A program made the translations under genes and the position numbers. From Spraguea lophii (lineage: Eukaryota > Microsporidia > Spragueidae), in contig LDOQ01000367.1 of NCBI GenBank assembly GCA_001887945.1, forward strand, positions 1 to 36,262: a stretch of DNA of 36,262 nt. Direction: 5' to 3'. Below, one piece after another: positions 20,400 to 30,544 of this stretch. Position 1 is the stretch's first letter. Every line of letters begins with the position of its first letter. Under the pieces are notes generated by a model, which was not told where the DNA came from, did not search any database, and saw only the letters and a list, made by a program, of their open reading frames with translations.

Positions 20400-20690
20400 A
20401 TGCGCAGACCTATTGTGTATCTTTCAGATGAAAATAAACAAAGTATTTTACGTAATAGATTAGCAGCAGAGAAAAGTAGACAGAAGAAAAATAATCATAT
20501 TAAAAATCTTGAAGAAGAAAATAAAAAATTGAAATATAAAAATGAAATATTAGAAACTAAAATACAAGAGTTAGAAAAATTGGAATATAAAATACAAGAA
20601 TTAGAAAAACAATTACAGGATAAAAGCCAATGGAATTCGGCAGTAAGAAATTCTATCTCCAACACCAGCATAACATTTTATAATTTATGA
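20400..20690 (+). CDS. Minimal bZIP transcription factor, 96 aa
   Basis: The basic region holds the bZIP signature NRLAAEKSR (N19 to R27) followed by QKKNNH. The zipper then has hydrophobic residues every seven positions: L37, L44, L51, L58, I65 and L72. The ten residues before the basic region and 24 after the zipper leave no room for a separate activation domain. It may act as a repressor or a dimer partner. It should bind DNA as a dimer in the nucleus; its targets are unknown. The CCC motif supports the start. Confidence 0.9.
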   Translation: MRRPIVYLSDENKQSILRNRLAAEKSRQKKNNHIKNLEEENKKLKYKNEILETKIQELEKLEYKIQELEKQLQDKSQWNSAVRNSISNTSITFYNL

Positions 20691-20982
20691 TGGCATTGCA
20701 CTAGGAGGCATTCACGTACTGCGGATTTTTCACAAGTAAAAGATATCAATGAGGCTTTATTCTTTTAAATAAAATTTATTTTAAAAAGTAAATATGAAAT
20801 ATTTTAATTTAAAATATAAGATTTAAAACTTAAATATGATTTTAATATTGTAATATATAAAATATTGTAATATTGTAATATAAAATTTAAATGTAAAATA
20901 TAAGATTATAATTTATTGTAATATAAAATTTAACAAGACAATATAATAAAATTATTTTAAATGTAATATAATTTATTATAAA

Positions 20983-21516
20983 TTATTTTCTTGTTAAAAA
21001 TACACTCAAACTTATGCAGAATAAAATCATTTCTCTTAAATACGGTATTTCATTAATCCATATTGTTATCATACCACAATACGGAATAAATCCTACCACT
21101 GTAGATATAAGATCTTTATCATAAAGAAATTGTTGTCCTCTTCTATATAATGGTACATCATCCCCTAAATTATTATCTCCTTTTGTCAATGTTCTATTTT
21201 TACCAAAGTTTTTAATTGTTCTATGAACAATTGCTATTTCATCTCTATTAAATCTAAAGACTGATACATCTCCTACTTCATATTTAGGTTTGGTACTTAA
21301 AATAAGAATATCTCCTCTGTGATAACCAGGTTCCATACTACCACTGATCACAACAACTATAGGAGAATCATTGTTTAAAAGAACACCTACAAATTTCCAC
21401 ATCATATACGAGGATATGATGGAATAACTGGCATTGACTATTTGTGTAAGTATTTGTCTAATTCCCATGCGTTTTAGAGCTTGTATATCAGATGAGGATA
21501 GAAACATGCTTAACAT
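20983..21516 (-). CDS. SEC11: Signal peptidase complex catalytic subunit Sec11
   Basis: This 177-aa type I signal peptidase of the ER type has a transmembrane helix at about 28-47. The catalytic serine is S60 in SGSMEP, and H98 in IVHR takes the place of the bacterial lysine. KGDNNLGDD (112-120) supplies the conserved aspartates. A second hydrophobic segment lies at the C-terminus (about 160-175). It cleaves signal peptides of secreted proteins such as the membrane and LRR proteins in this window. CCC on the minus strand at 21521-21523 supports this start. Confidence 0.93.
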   Translation of the reverse strand: MLSMFLSSSDIQALKRMGIRQILTQIVNASYSIISSYMMWKFVGVLLNNDSPIVVVISGSMEPGYHRGDILILSTKPKYEVGDVSVFRFNRDEIAIVHRTIKNFGKNRTLTKGDNNLGDDVPLYRRGQQFLYDKDLISTVVGFIPYCGMITIWINEIPYLREMILFCISLSVFLTRK

Positions 21517-21520
21517 TGAA

Positions 21521-21523
21521 GGG
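21521..21523 (-). promoter_or_regulatory. CCC start-proximal motif of SEC11
   Basis: The minus strand reads AACCCTTCAATG, with CCC four bases before the start codon. Confidence 0.55.
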
Positions 21524-21559
21524 TTTTTTAAAATAAAGATTTTTATTTGTTTTTTTATT

Positions 21560-22058
21560 TATTAATGAAACTTTTATTTGTTTTTAAATTTTTATTTATT
21601 ATAAGTCTCCTGGTTGGTTGCAGCCTATCATGGTTTATGACTTTCGGTTTATAAAGCATATCTAAATTTGTACTAATTATTTTTACTACGGATATACATT
21701 AACCACATCTTATTTTATATTCTTTGGAGAGTTAGGATTTTGCGTATGTGCAATCATCATTTTACAATCCTTAATAAGATTCATAATCTCTTTCTTGGCA
21801 TAATATTGGTCGAATCACAAATCAATACAATGATTGTAAGTACACCAGTTAAATACTATTTTAATTTAATAATAGAGTATTATATATGATATAGTCAAGC
21901 TAGACTATCTAATCCTTATTTACTCAATAACCATTTTCTTCTCTTCTAGCTTTTATTATTATTACTTATTTTTTTGAAAAATCTTCTGATTGTAGGACTC
22001 GAAACCGTTAAGGTTTAAGATTTGGTTACCATTCCACGACCACTTTACCAATCAGATT
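21560..22058 (-). mobile_element. Degenerate near-full-length SINE copy g
   Basis: It spans the family 3' end (taatgaaacttttatt), the core and a decayed tRNA-like head (gtaggactcgaaaccg, ttggttaccattccacgaccact). Both the A and B boxes carry substitutions. Its head end abuts the 3' side of the tRNA-Leu gene within about 10 bp, and the two are in the same orientation. Confidence 0.75.
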
Positions 22059-22068
22059 AAAAATATTT

Positions 22069-22150
22069 GGTAACAGTGAGGATCGAACTCACGCTCTCGT
22101 ACGAGAAGCAGATCTTAAGTCTGCCGCCTTAACCACTCGGCCATGTTACC
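22069..22150 (-). tRNA. tRNA-Leu (anticodon UAA)
   Basis: The 82-nt gene reads from 22150 down. The acceptor stem GGTAACA/TGTTACC pairs over all seven bases. The anticodon stem GCAGA/TCTGC encloses the loop CTTAAGA, giving anticodon TAA. A long variable arm with stem CTCG/CGAG marks a class II (Leu) tRNA. The T arm GTGAG/CTCAC encloses TTCGATC. There is no intron. A T run on the minus strand (complement of aaaaa at 22058-22062) can serve as the Pol III terminator. Confidence 0.97.
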
Positions 22151-22616
22151 TTATTGTTTTTTAAAAAAATAAAAAATAAAAGCTTAAGAAATAAATGTAA
22201 ATCTAAGTATTTTATAATAAAAATTATAAAAGAATATTTTAATTATGAAGATATTATCTAAGTATTTTAATTATAAATATTATGAAGATATTATTAATAT
22301 TTTATTTATTAAGATACATTATTATTAAAATATTATAATATATTAGTAATGTTATTACCAATAATATTATTATAAAAATAATTTATATTATAATCAACTA
22401 AATAAAAGTTTATTAGCTGATATTATTTTTATAAAAATACCATTGGTAATATATTATAATAAATATTTATTTAATTGATTATAAAAATATTATAATTTTC
22501 AATAAACTTTTATTTTATTCAATGGATAGAATATTATTTATTCTACAAAGAAATAAAGGTGAAATATTCAAATAGAATATAATTCTAGAATATTGTTAAA
22601 TTAAAAATATTTTTAT
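22151..22616. other. AT-rich intergenic stretch, nothing recognised
   Basis: About 465 bp of almost pure A/T with short repeats of ttataatat type. No ORF is seen. Confidence 0.5.
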
Positions 22617-22620
22617 GCCC
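22617..22620 (+). promoter_or_regulatory. GCCC start-proximal motif of the DEAD-box gene
   Basis: GCCC is followed by T and then the ATG at 22622, the microsporidian CCC-type arrangement. Confidence 0.55.
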
Positions 22621-22621
22621 T

Positions 22622-23884
22622 ATGGTACAAACAGATGAAGATGTAGCAAGAGAATTGCATAATTTATTATGTCAGGATTCAGAAGCAATAGAAAAGGTTG
22701 AAAAGAGTGGTTTGTGGTCTTTGAAATTAACGGGTGATAATAAATTATTAGTATGTGATAGTTTTAGTAGGATGAATTTGAAGCCTGAGCTTTTAAGGGC
22801 TATATATAGTTTGGAAATAGAAAAGCCTAGTATTGTGCAGAGTAGGGCTATACCGGAAATATTATTAGGAAAAGATTTGGTTTGTCAGAGTAAGAGTGGT
22901 TCAGGAAAAACAATTACTTTTGCTTGTGGGGCTTTAAATTTTCTTAAAAATGGAATGGGGCCTCAGGCAATAATAATTGCTCCTACAAGAGAATTGGCAG
23001 TCCAGGTTGGAGAATTTTTACAAAAATTAGGAAGTTTTTTAAATATTGGTGTTTGCTTGGCATTGAAAGGAAGAAAAACAGATAAAATAACAGAAGAAAT
23101 AATTGTTGGAACTCCAGGATCATTATTTGGATATTTTAAAGATGATTTATTTGATACTTCAAAAATAGGATTTTTGGTTATTGATGAAGCTGATGCAGTA
23201 TTGGATCCAGAGGGTATGGGTGCTATGACACACAGATTAATTATGAAGTTAAATAGAGCTCAAAAAATATATTTCTCAGCAACATATAATGCAGATATTA
23301 CAGAACAAATTGAAAGTTATTCACCTGGTGTAATAAAGCTTTTAGAAGGAAAAAATGAAAAGCCCGAAGAGATAAAATTATTTTACATAGAAATACACAA
23401 GAAAGACAAAATAAAAGCATTATTAGAATTATACGAGTTATTAGCCATAGGACAATCAATTGTATTTGTGTCAACCAAGAAATATGTAGATTTTTTAAAA
23501 ACCACATTTGAATCTGATTTACACGTGGTATCATGTATTCATGGAGATATGGATCTTAATGAAAGAGAAAGAATTGTTAAAGAATTTAAGGAGGCAAAAT
23601 CTAAAATATTAATATCCACTGATGTATTTTCAAGAGGAATGGATATTCCACAGGTAAATTTAATAATAAATTTTGATTTACCAATATACAGAGGTACTCC
23701 AATGACAGAAACATATATCCACAGGATAGGAAGATCGGGAAGATTTGGAAGATTAGGATTTGTTATTGATTTTGTGAGTAGTGAAGAAGAGTTGAAAGGA
23801 TTAATGAAATTTCAGAGTGATTTAAAATTCCCAACAAAAAAATTTAGCATAGAGGCTCTGAGGAAAGTCGTTTTAGAAAATTAA
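22622..23884 (+). CDS. DBP5: DEAD-box RNA helicase, Dbp5/DDX19-like
   Basis: The 420-aa protein has all core motifs: Q motif with Q73, motif I SKSGSGKT (90-97), PTREL (121-125), DEAD (188-191), SAT (219-221), STDVFSRGMD (332-341) and HRIGRSGR (367-374). SKSGSGKT rather than AQTGSGKT, an N-terminal helix (LWSLKL, about 31-36) and ETYIHRIGRSGRFGRLGFVIDF fit Dbp5/DDX19. That enzyme remodels mRNPs at the nuclear pore during mRNA export, activated by Gle1. eIF4A-like enzymes are the main alternative, but these lack the N-terminal extension. The protein is a little shorter than yeast Dbp5. Confidence 0.85.
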   Translation: MVQTDEDVARELHNLLCQDSEAIEKVEKSGLWSLKLTGDNKLLVCDSFSRMNLKPELLRAIYSLEIEKPSIVQSRAIPEILLGKDLVCQSKSGSGKTITFACGALNFLKNGMGPQAIIIAPTRELAVQVGEFLQKLGSFLNIGVCLALKGRKTDKITEEIIVGTPGSLFGYFKDDLFDTSKIGFLVIDEADAVLDPEGMGAMTHRLIMKLNRAQKIYFSATYNADITEQIESYSPGVIKLLEGKNEKPEEIKLFYIEIHKKDKIKALLELYELLAIGQSIVFVSTKKYVDFLKTTFESDLHVVSCIHGDMDLNERERIVKEFKEAKSKILISTDVFSRGMDIPQVNLIINFDLPIYRGTPMTETYIHRIGRSGRFGRLGFVIDFVSSEEELKGLMKFQSDLKFPTKKFSIEALRKVVLEN

Positions 23885-24145
23885 AATAAAATTTTAAGAT
23901 ATTTTAAAATTTCTAACAAAAAAATAATTTAATATTCAAAACTCTGAAGAACCAATGATTTTATGCCATAGTAACTCGCAATCAACTGAAATGTTTTGAT
24001 AAGAACTAAAATGTTATTTGAAAAAAATTAGACTCATTTTATAAAATTTTACTATAAAACAAAAGTTTGATATTTTTTTGTGTTTGATGTTTCGTTTCTT
24101 AATCTGTTTGATATTCTTAATTTATTTATTATATTCTTCTATTTT

Positions 24146-24961
24146 ATGTTTCTTCATTTATTTTCAACGATTTTGTGTTCTGAAACGGCCTTTAGATGCG
24201 CAGATCCAAGAGGAACAAGTGTAGTTTATGTAAAAGTACATGTTGATGCCCCAGCTATTCCTATGTTGCACAGTGAGGTTTCCGTGTCACAAGGAATGGA
24301 TTTTAACATGTTAAGTGGTCCTATGAATTTTTTTAGAAGTATTTTTGATATGGTAAACGAAGATATTCAAAAATACGGCGTTCAATTACACGGGGATTTT
24401 TCAGAACTTAATTTTGCAGAATTTTCACCTACGTACGATTTACGAACATGTATGTTTGAAGCTAGTCCATCTGCAACAAGGGGAAGTGTAGCCATGGCTG
24501 TTATCAAATCGAAAGAAAAGAAGCCTGAAATTGGAAATAGAATAGTTTTACTTTTTTGTCCCGATAAAGTTTTATTTCCATCTACACTTACTCTCTTCCC
24601 AACCAGTTCATGTGGAAATTTAGCTGCAATAGTCTACGGAACACCATCTTCATTAAAAGAAGCAATAAAAAATGTTTTATACAAATTAGTTACTGGTGAA
24701 AGTTATTCTCTGCCAGGGTCAGGAGAATCTTCACATTTTAATCAAAAAACGTGTAAATACGTAGAAAGATGTATAAATAAAGAGGAGAATCCAATCGGTA
24801 TATTCATTAGAGAATTAAAAAGTGTAAGACATTTATCATCAGAGAAATATATATTTAAACCAGGAGATAAAGTTAAAGAAAAAGATTTGAATGATAATAT
24901 ATTTTTCTTACGAGCTGAAAATTTTGATGATAAATATCCACCTTCAGATGATGAAGAATAA
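24146..24961 (+). CDS. Secreted hypothetical protein, 271 aa
   Basis: I do not recognise this protein. The open frame extends upstream to 24080 but only by a GTG codon; the first in-frame ATG is 24146, giving the short signal peptide FLHLFSTILC. The mature part is soluble, with a few cysteines (RCADPR, RTCMF, LLFCP, SSCGN, KTCKYVERC) that could form disulfides, and it ends in an acidic DDKYPPSDDEE. Codon usage is less AT-driven than its neighbours. A second reading frame starting with ATG at 24087 encodes another hydrophobic leader, so a frameshift near the N-terminus is possible. Confidence 0.7.
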   Translation: MFLHLFSTILCSETAFRCADPRGTSVVYVKVHVDAPAIPMLHSEVSVSQGMDFNMLSGPMNFFRSIFDMVNEDIQKYGVQLHGDFSELNFAEFSPTYDLRTCMFEASPSATRGSVAMAVIKSKEKKPEIGNRIVLLFCPDKVLFPSTLTLFPTSSCGNLAAIVYGTPSSLKEAIKNVLYKLVTGESYSLPGSGESSHFNQKTCKYVERCINKEENPIGIFIRELKSVRHLSSEKYIFKPGDKVKEKDLNDNIFFLRAENFDDKYPPSDDEE

Positions 24962-25179
24962 AATAAAATATATTTATAGAAATAATTTATTTTTTAAATA
25001 TTTCATACAAAAGAAATCAACCTTCCTCAGAATAATAAAAAATAAACATAAAAAACTGAATAACCAATTAAACATAAAAAATAGAATAAAATTAAATAAA
25101 TATAAAATTTTATTTCATAGATTTTTTTATATTCTTAAAACACAAAGATATTTTAATTAAACACACATAACATTTTATT

Positions 25180-27333
25180 TTAATTCTTAAGATATGAATA
25201 ATCATTATTTTCAGTATAATCCTTAATATTCTTAATAATTTCATTTCCTATCTTTTCTGTTATTTTAGAATCATCTTTATAATCTTTATGTGTAAAAATA
25301 AACTTTCTAAAATATTCTGATATAGATAAATATTCTCCTTTAGCTTTTTTGGATATAAAATCTATGTATTCATGTAATTTAGCAGATTTCTTATATTTTT
25401 CATCGATATATTCTTTTACATACGTTATTAAACCTATGTAATTTTTTGTTCCATTAAAAATATCATCCAAAGTACCTTCTTCTATAATAGCTTTGTTATT
25501 ATCAGTTATATTCTTTCTATAATAAAATTTCATATTATCTTTTTCTAACTTTTTGAAATATTCTTCTTTTTTTCTGTTATGGATGTTAGCTCTTTTGATA
25601 TTTTCATCTACCAGTGATATTGGAATATATAAATTTATTTTATGATGTATAATAGCTGCAGATAATAAATATGTAAAAATAGAAAAGGCGGTTACTTCAA
25701 AAGGAGTAATTTGTACTTCCATTGTTCTTACTTCTATTTTCCATCCATCATTTTCTTTTTCACTCGGTTGTTTAAATCTTACACTTCTCCAATTACTAGA
25801 TTGGATATTTAAAAAATCATCAAGATCTAAACTTTCACCTTCGTTATTATGAATTTTTTCTGATGCATTTTCATGATTATTTATTATTTCTTTATCGGAT
25901 TTATTTTCCAATTCTTTTTCTGCTTCAATATTTATTTTTTTAGTTGATTTTTTATTTTTGCTTAAAATTAAATTTTCATAGGAATCTTCATAGACCATCA
26001 TAGGATCTCTTATAAATAAAGAGGAAATATGATTAGCCACTTTTTCTTCTATTCTATTTTTTAAAAGTATGTTTAAACATTCTTCGTTTTTTGGTACATT
26101 AATGTCATTATACTCTTCTAATAATGCTGGATGATCAGAAATAAAAAGATCAATTGAAGAATATCTAGGTTTAGGTATTTTACCTTCATTAAATTCACAT
26201 CCAGTCTTATTATATTCTACGCCTCTTTCTTCATCTGTTCTATCATCAGTAGCATAAGTTAAAAGATCCCATCTAGTTTCTGTCTGTGTAAGAAAACCAT
26301 TAAAAAAAGGGGTGGCTCTCGTAAGACGTAAAATTAAAGCAGAAACAATGGCCATTTGATCATAAATAAATTTTGCTTCCATATAAGATTTTGGTTGTAT
26401 TGTTACTTGAAGACAACAACATCCCATTCCCAATCCAAAGGAATCTATCAAAAGAGAATCGTTTTCTTTAAATTTCGTTTTCTCGGTATTTTTATCCTGA
26501 AATATTTTTATATAACCTTCAATATTCTTACCTCTCCTGTTTATAAAATTTTTAGTGAAAGAAAAGAAACGAGAATGATCAGTAATTGCATTATCAGGAA
26601 ATGTTAAAGAATTTGTTTCTTCATATTTAAGATTAAGACCCCTGTCCCAGAAATTATAATCCATGTAATTACACCTCTTCATACATATAATATTATCTTC
26701 TAAATCATTATCAAATGTGATACTTTCAAAACTCATTCCTTTATGATTATCAGTATTTCTTGACTCTATTTTATTTTCTCCACTCTCAACCATTTTTTTA
26801 TGCAATTGGCACATACAAAGATCTTTCTTTCTTCCGGAGTCAATTTCACACAAACAAATTTTAGCCTCAGGTTTTTTAGAAATGAAAGAATTTCCAACAC
26901 CAAATCTAGGAAAAGTAGATATTCCCAAAGGAAAACTATTCTTATTGAAACATTGCATACCATTTTTCACCGTGTTTAATGATTTTTGAAGAAAATATTC
27001 AACAACACAAAAATCCATCAAGTCATCATCATATGCTTCCTTAGGAGTTATTTCAAGCATAAAAGACGAAAATTCGGGTAATGCATTCATATTCAGATTG
27101 CTGAGTTTTTCAACCAATTTCTCACCACATAACATTAATTTAGCATTATTTTCTTCAAATGCACAAAGCATTAACTCTAATTCATATCCCCACTTATTTT
27201 TTACTTTTTTATCTTTGAACATTTTATAAACTTTTACAAATTGTTCTACACCTCTTCTTTTCAATTCATCTTTTATCAACAATATCTTATCCCATGACAT
27301 GGCACTTTCATCCTTCAACAAACCCATAAGCAT
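25180..27333 (-). CDS. GSH1: Glutamate-cysteine ligase (gamma-glutamylcysteine synthetase)
   Basis: This 717-aa eukaryotic-type enzyme catalyses the ATP-dependent joining of glutamate and cysteine, the first step of glutathione synthesis in the cytosol. Family blocks in order: WGYELELML (48-56) with metal-binding glutamates, FMLEITP (91-97), FPRFG (141-145), MGCCCLQVT (303-311), YDQMAIVSALILRLTRATP (324-342), RWDLLTYATDDRT (354-366), PRYSSIDLFIS (389-399), then LFIRDP, SNWRSVRFK and TMEVQITPFE. The length is slightly above the usual 640-690 residues because of Lys/Glu-rich low-complexity inserts after about residue 470. ATG codons at residues 1 and 3 are both possible starts. Convergent with the secreted protein gene. 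Confidence 0.95.
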   Translation of the reverse strand: MLMGLLKDESAMSWDKILLIKDELKRRGVEQFVKVYKMFKDKKVKNKWGYELELMLCAFEENNAKLMLCGEKLVEKLSNLNMNALPEFSSFMLEITPKEAYDDDLMDFCVVEYFLQKSLNTVKNGMQCFNKNSFPLGISTFPRFGVGNSFISKKPEAKICLCEIDSGRKKDLCMCQLHKKMVESGENKIESRNTDNHKGMSFESITFDNDLEDNIICMKRCNYMDYNFWDRGLNLKYEETNSLTFPDNAITDHSRFFSFTKNFINRRGKNIEGYIKIFQDKNTEKTKFKENDSLLIDSFGLGMGCCCLQVTIQPKSYMEAKFIYDQMAIVSALILRLTRATPFFNGFLTQTETRWDLLTYATDDRTDEERGVEYNKTGCEFNEGKIPKPRYSSIDLFISDHPALLEEYNDINVPKNEECLNILLKNRIEEKVANHISSLFIRDPMMVYEDSYENLILSKNKKSTKKINIEAEKELENKSDKEIINNHENASEKIHNNEGESLDLDDFLNIQSSNWRSVRFKQPSEKENDGWKIEVRTMEVQITPFEVTAFSIFTYLLSAAIIHHKINLYIPISLVDENIKRANIHNRKKEEYFKKLEKDNMKFYYRKNITDNNKAIIEEGTLDDIFNGTKNYIGLITYVKEYIDEKYKKSAKLHEYIDFISKKAKGEYLSISEYFRKFIFTHKDYKDDSKITEKIGNEIIKNIKDYTENNDYSYLKN

Positions 27334-27881
27334 AAATTTTTTTTTGTTTTTATAAGATGAGACAAAATGATTGATGTTTTAAAATCACTAATTAGATAAT
27401 TTTAAAAATAAAAAAAATAAATAGTTTTTACTCAAATCGTTTATTTATAAACGGATAAAGACTTTATTTTCAATTTTTGTAAATATGAAACTGTTTCATT
27501 TTCCTAAGAAAGAATATTTCTTTTTTTGAAATAAAAATGATTTACTGTCAAAAATTTATGTGATTGATTTTACAAAATAATTTTCTATAAAAAAGAAAAT
27601 TTTAATTTACTCTTTTTTTATTTATAAAGAAATATTATTAAAAAAAATAAATATTCCAATTTTAAAATATTGTAATTAACTTGGTTTTCTTTATAGAAAC
27701 ATTCTAAATTGTTATATACACTTTGACTATCATGACATTGATGGATGTCTTATTTTAATATGTTATAATATGATGGATAATATATATTTCTTTTCACAGT
27801 TATAGATAACCAATAAATAAAGATATCTTTTTCAATGAACTGTTTTCAGAAAATCATTGAATAATCTTCAAAATAATTACT

Positions 27882-27924
27882 TTTTTAATGAAATTTTTAT
27901 TTATCGAAATTTCCTGGTCAGCTG
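27882..27924 (-). mobile_element. SINE 3'-end fragment (copy h)
   Basis: The stretch tttttaatgaaatttttatt through cgaaatttcctggtcagctg matches only the 3' terminus of the SINE, as expected for a severely 5'-truncated retroposed copy. Confidence 0.6.
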
Positions 27925-28322
27925 TTAAAATAATTATTTCATACACAAATATAACATTTCATTATTATACTACCAGCAAATCATATTCTAATAAAGAAAC
28001 ATAATATAAATAAAATATATTAATAATCTTTGTTATAAGATTTATACATTTCTTTAGAAAAATATTGAATTTCTAGAAATTATTTATTATAATTGTTATA
28101 TAGAGATGATAAAACGATAATTTATAATTAGATTATTGAATTATTATTTTTTTATTAAAATATTTCATTATAAAAAACATATTTATTCAATTTTTATTTC
28201 TTTGCTCATAAGATAACCTATACTATTACCATACAATTCCATAATAAACATACATCATCAATTGATTACATATAAGTTTTATGACTATATAAAAATATTT
28301 TAAAATTTTTATATGCATTACA

Positions 28323-28436
28323 AAAAAATGATCTTAATTATTTTCTATTCTTTTTAATTTTGAAAGTTTTCAAAAAAAAGATCTGCCTTTCAAAATTCAA
28401 AATAATTAAGAAAAGAAATAATTAAGATCATTTTTT
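28323..28436. repeat. 114-bp inverted repeat, possible MITE or hairpin
   Basis: Perfect 21-bp outer arms (28323-28343 and 28416-28436, core atgatcttaattattt) enclose a second imperfect inverted pair (ttttgaaag at about 28358-28366 and ctttcaaaa at about 28387-28395). The whole unit could fold into one long hairpin. No coding capacity. Confidence 0.75.
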
Positions 28437-30038
28437 ATTTATTATAGATTTCACGGTAAGATAATATTTATTATTATAATAATAACTTATTGTGTACTCA
28501 GAATGTGGAAAACAACCTGTTGGATGATGGTAATATGTTGAGTGCCAAATTTAGTTAATAAGTTGTATTTAGAAAACTTATGATAAAAAACCATTTTATT
28601 TAGTATTTAAGTGTTTAAATATCTCAAAGGGAAAAGTCATTCTTTGGTAGATGTTGTCTAATACATCAATCATTTACATTCCATTAATAACATCTTTTTG
28701 TTATGTATATAATATTTATTGTAATATATATTTTGTAGGAAAACACTTTCATCTATAAAATAAGTTGGTTTGCTAAAACTATTATTTAATTTTGTGAGAC
28801 CATAACCAAATCAAAGGATTTCTTCAGCTAACACCATTATTACTTTTGAACAATATTAGACTCAATTTCAATTGGATTATTTTAAGAAATTTTCAAATGT
28901 TTCTATAAAAAATATTTTTTTGAGAAAGTACTCTTTATTTTAATATGTATTTATTATCTTAAAATAATAAATGGTAATCCATACTTTGTTATAATTCTAT
29001 TAAATGTCCATAATAATAATAATGATTTTTTTTATTCTTTAGTGAAAAACAAAAAAAAAATCTAAATTGATGTAATTATTATCAAATAACCATATACGAC
29101 AAGATATTCTTTATATTTTTATTAAATTTATTAATATATTTATATATTAGATAATTATCATTCTCTGGATTTATAATGTTTTTATTGTAAACAACATTGG
29201 AAAATAAATATAATTTATTTACCTTATTTAAATATGTCGATGAATGAATTTTATATGTCTCGTCTTATTGATTTATTAATTAACCAATTAGTATCGGAGC
29301 AATATGCCAATATAAAAGAGAAATAATATCTGATTAGTTTTTTAAAATAGGAGTTGTTATATATCATACGAGCGGATTTGATATTTATTTTCAAAATAAA
29401 AGGGATTTATAATTTCTATAAAAGGAGATAAACTAACATTATTATGATAAAATATTAGAAATTTTAAAAATAACCTAAAAATTATAATATAAATTTACAT
29501 AAAAAAAAAGATTCACAACCATCAAAGATGTCTATCTGTCCAATATATAAAATATGTTATTTTAAATATATTTTGAAGGGGATCTTTTTGACATATGAGA
29601 AATCGAATAAATAAATATTAATGAGTTTTTCAACCATTTTTTATAGCACAATCAAGGATAATGTTTCTCAATCTCAATTTTTAGACATCTTCGTTTTACT
29701 GGGATAGGTTATGTTAGTTTAGATTGTTTTGTAAAAATCGAAATGTTTTATAACGCAAATCTATATATAGGAAAACAATAAAACGATAGAATACTCATTT
29801 TTTTTTCATTTATGAAATATATATATCCATTGGTTATAAAATTAGATTCTGATATATTATAACCATTTAGATTTAAATATCCTTTATATGAGAAACGTAT
29901 ACTAATAATGAATTTATTTTATTTGATATGTACATCAAATAACTAATTATGTAAATAAAACTCCTTTTATTCCAATCAAATTGAAAACTCCTTTTTATTA
30001 AATTTCAAACTATTTAAAAAATCAAAATTTAAATCTCT

Positions 30039-30527
30039 ATGAGTGAGAAGTTACAGAATATCTTATCTAAACAATTGAATATTGAGTATTTTGCATTCTA
30101 TTTCTATTCTTCATGTTATGCTTACTGTAATAGAAGACATGTAGCCCTTCCCAGAATTGCAAAGTTTTTTTATAAACAATACAAAGAAGAATTAGAACAT
30201 GCTAAAGGAATAATAGATTTTATGAATCAAATGGGTTATAAAATCAATTTTCAAGAAATAATACCAACGGATTATAATTTCAAAAGCATAAAAGAGGTAT
30301 TTCAAAAATCATACGAATATGAAGATTTAGCGACTAAAAATATTTTGGAAGCATATAAATTAGCAGACCAAGAAGATAATTATTCTGCAACGCTTTTTTT
30401 AGATGATTATGTAAAAGAGCAAGTGGAAGATATGAAAAAATTTAGTGATTATCTAACAGATGTTGAAAGATGTGGGGATGATGAATTTAAAATTCTTCTT
30501 TTGGATAAACATTTTAAAAAAAAGTAA
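30039..30527 (+). CDS. Ferritin (ferroxidase-competent, H-type)
   Basis: The 162-aa four-helix protein is close to the usual 170-180. Aligned with human H-ferritin, the ferroxidase ligands are all present: E16, E51, H54 (in EELEHAKG), E95 and Q128 (in VKEQVEDM). It should therefore oxidise Fe(II) and store iron in a 24-subunit cytosolic shell. No signal peptide is visible, unlike secreted insect ferritins. The C-terminal helix E is short and ends in KKK. The gene stands alone, with more than 2.7 kb of gene-free DNA on the left and more than 3 kb on the right. Confidence 0.93.
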   Translation: MSEKLQNILSKQLNIEYFAFYFYSSCYAYCNRRHVALPRIAKFFYKQYKEELEHAKGIIDFMNQMGYKINFQEIIPTDYNFKSIKEVFQKSYEYEDLATKNILEAYKLADQEDNYSATLFLDDYVKEQVEDMKKFSDYLTDVERCGDDEFKILLLDKHFKKK

Positions 30528-30544
30528 AATAAACATTAGATTGT

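Larger units (their letters stand above)
27334..30038. other. Long gene-free stretch (2.7 kb)
   Basis: No ORF with support was found on either strand. It holds a SINE 3'-end fragment (27882-27924) and a hairpin-forming inverted repeat (28323-28436). The rest is AT-rich DNA. A slightly more complex patch around 28490-28560 might be eroded coding sequence, but I could not identify it. Confidence 0.5.

Noticed and set aside
18700..20400. Possible CRISPR-like or centromeric repeat array
   Set aside because: Only a three-copy 19-bp tandem repeat and general AT-rich sequence are present; there are no regularly spaced repeats with unique spacers.
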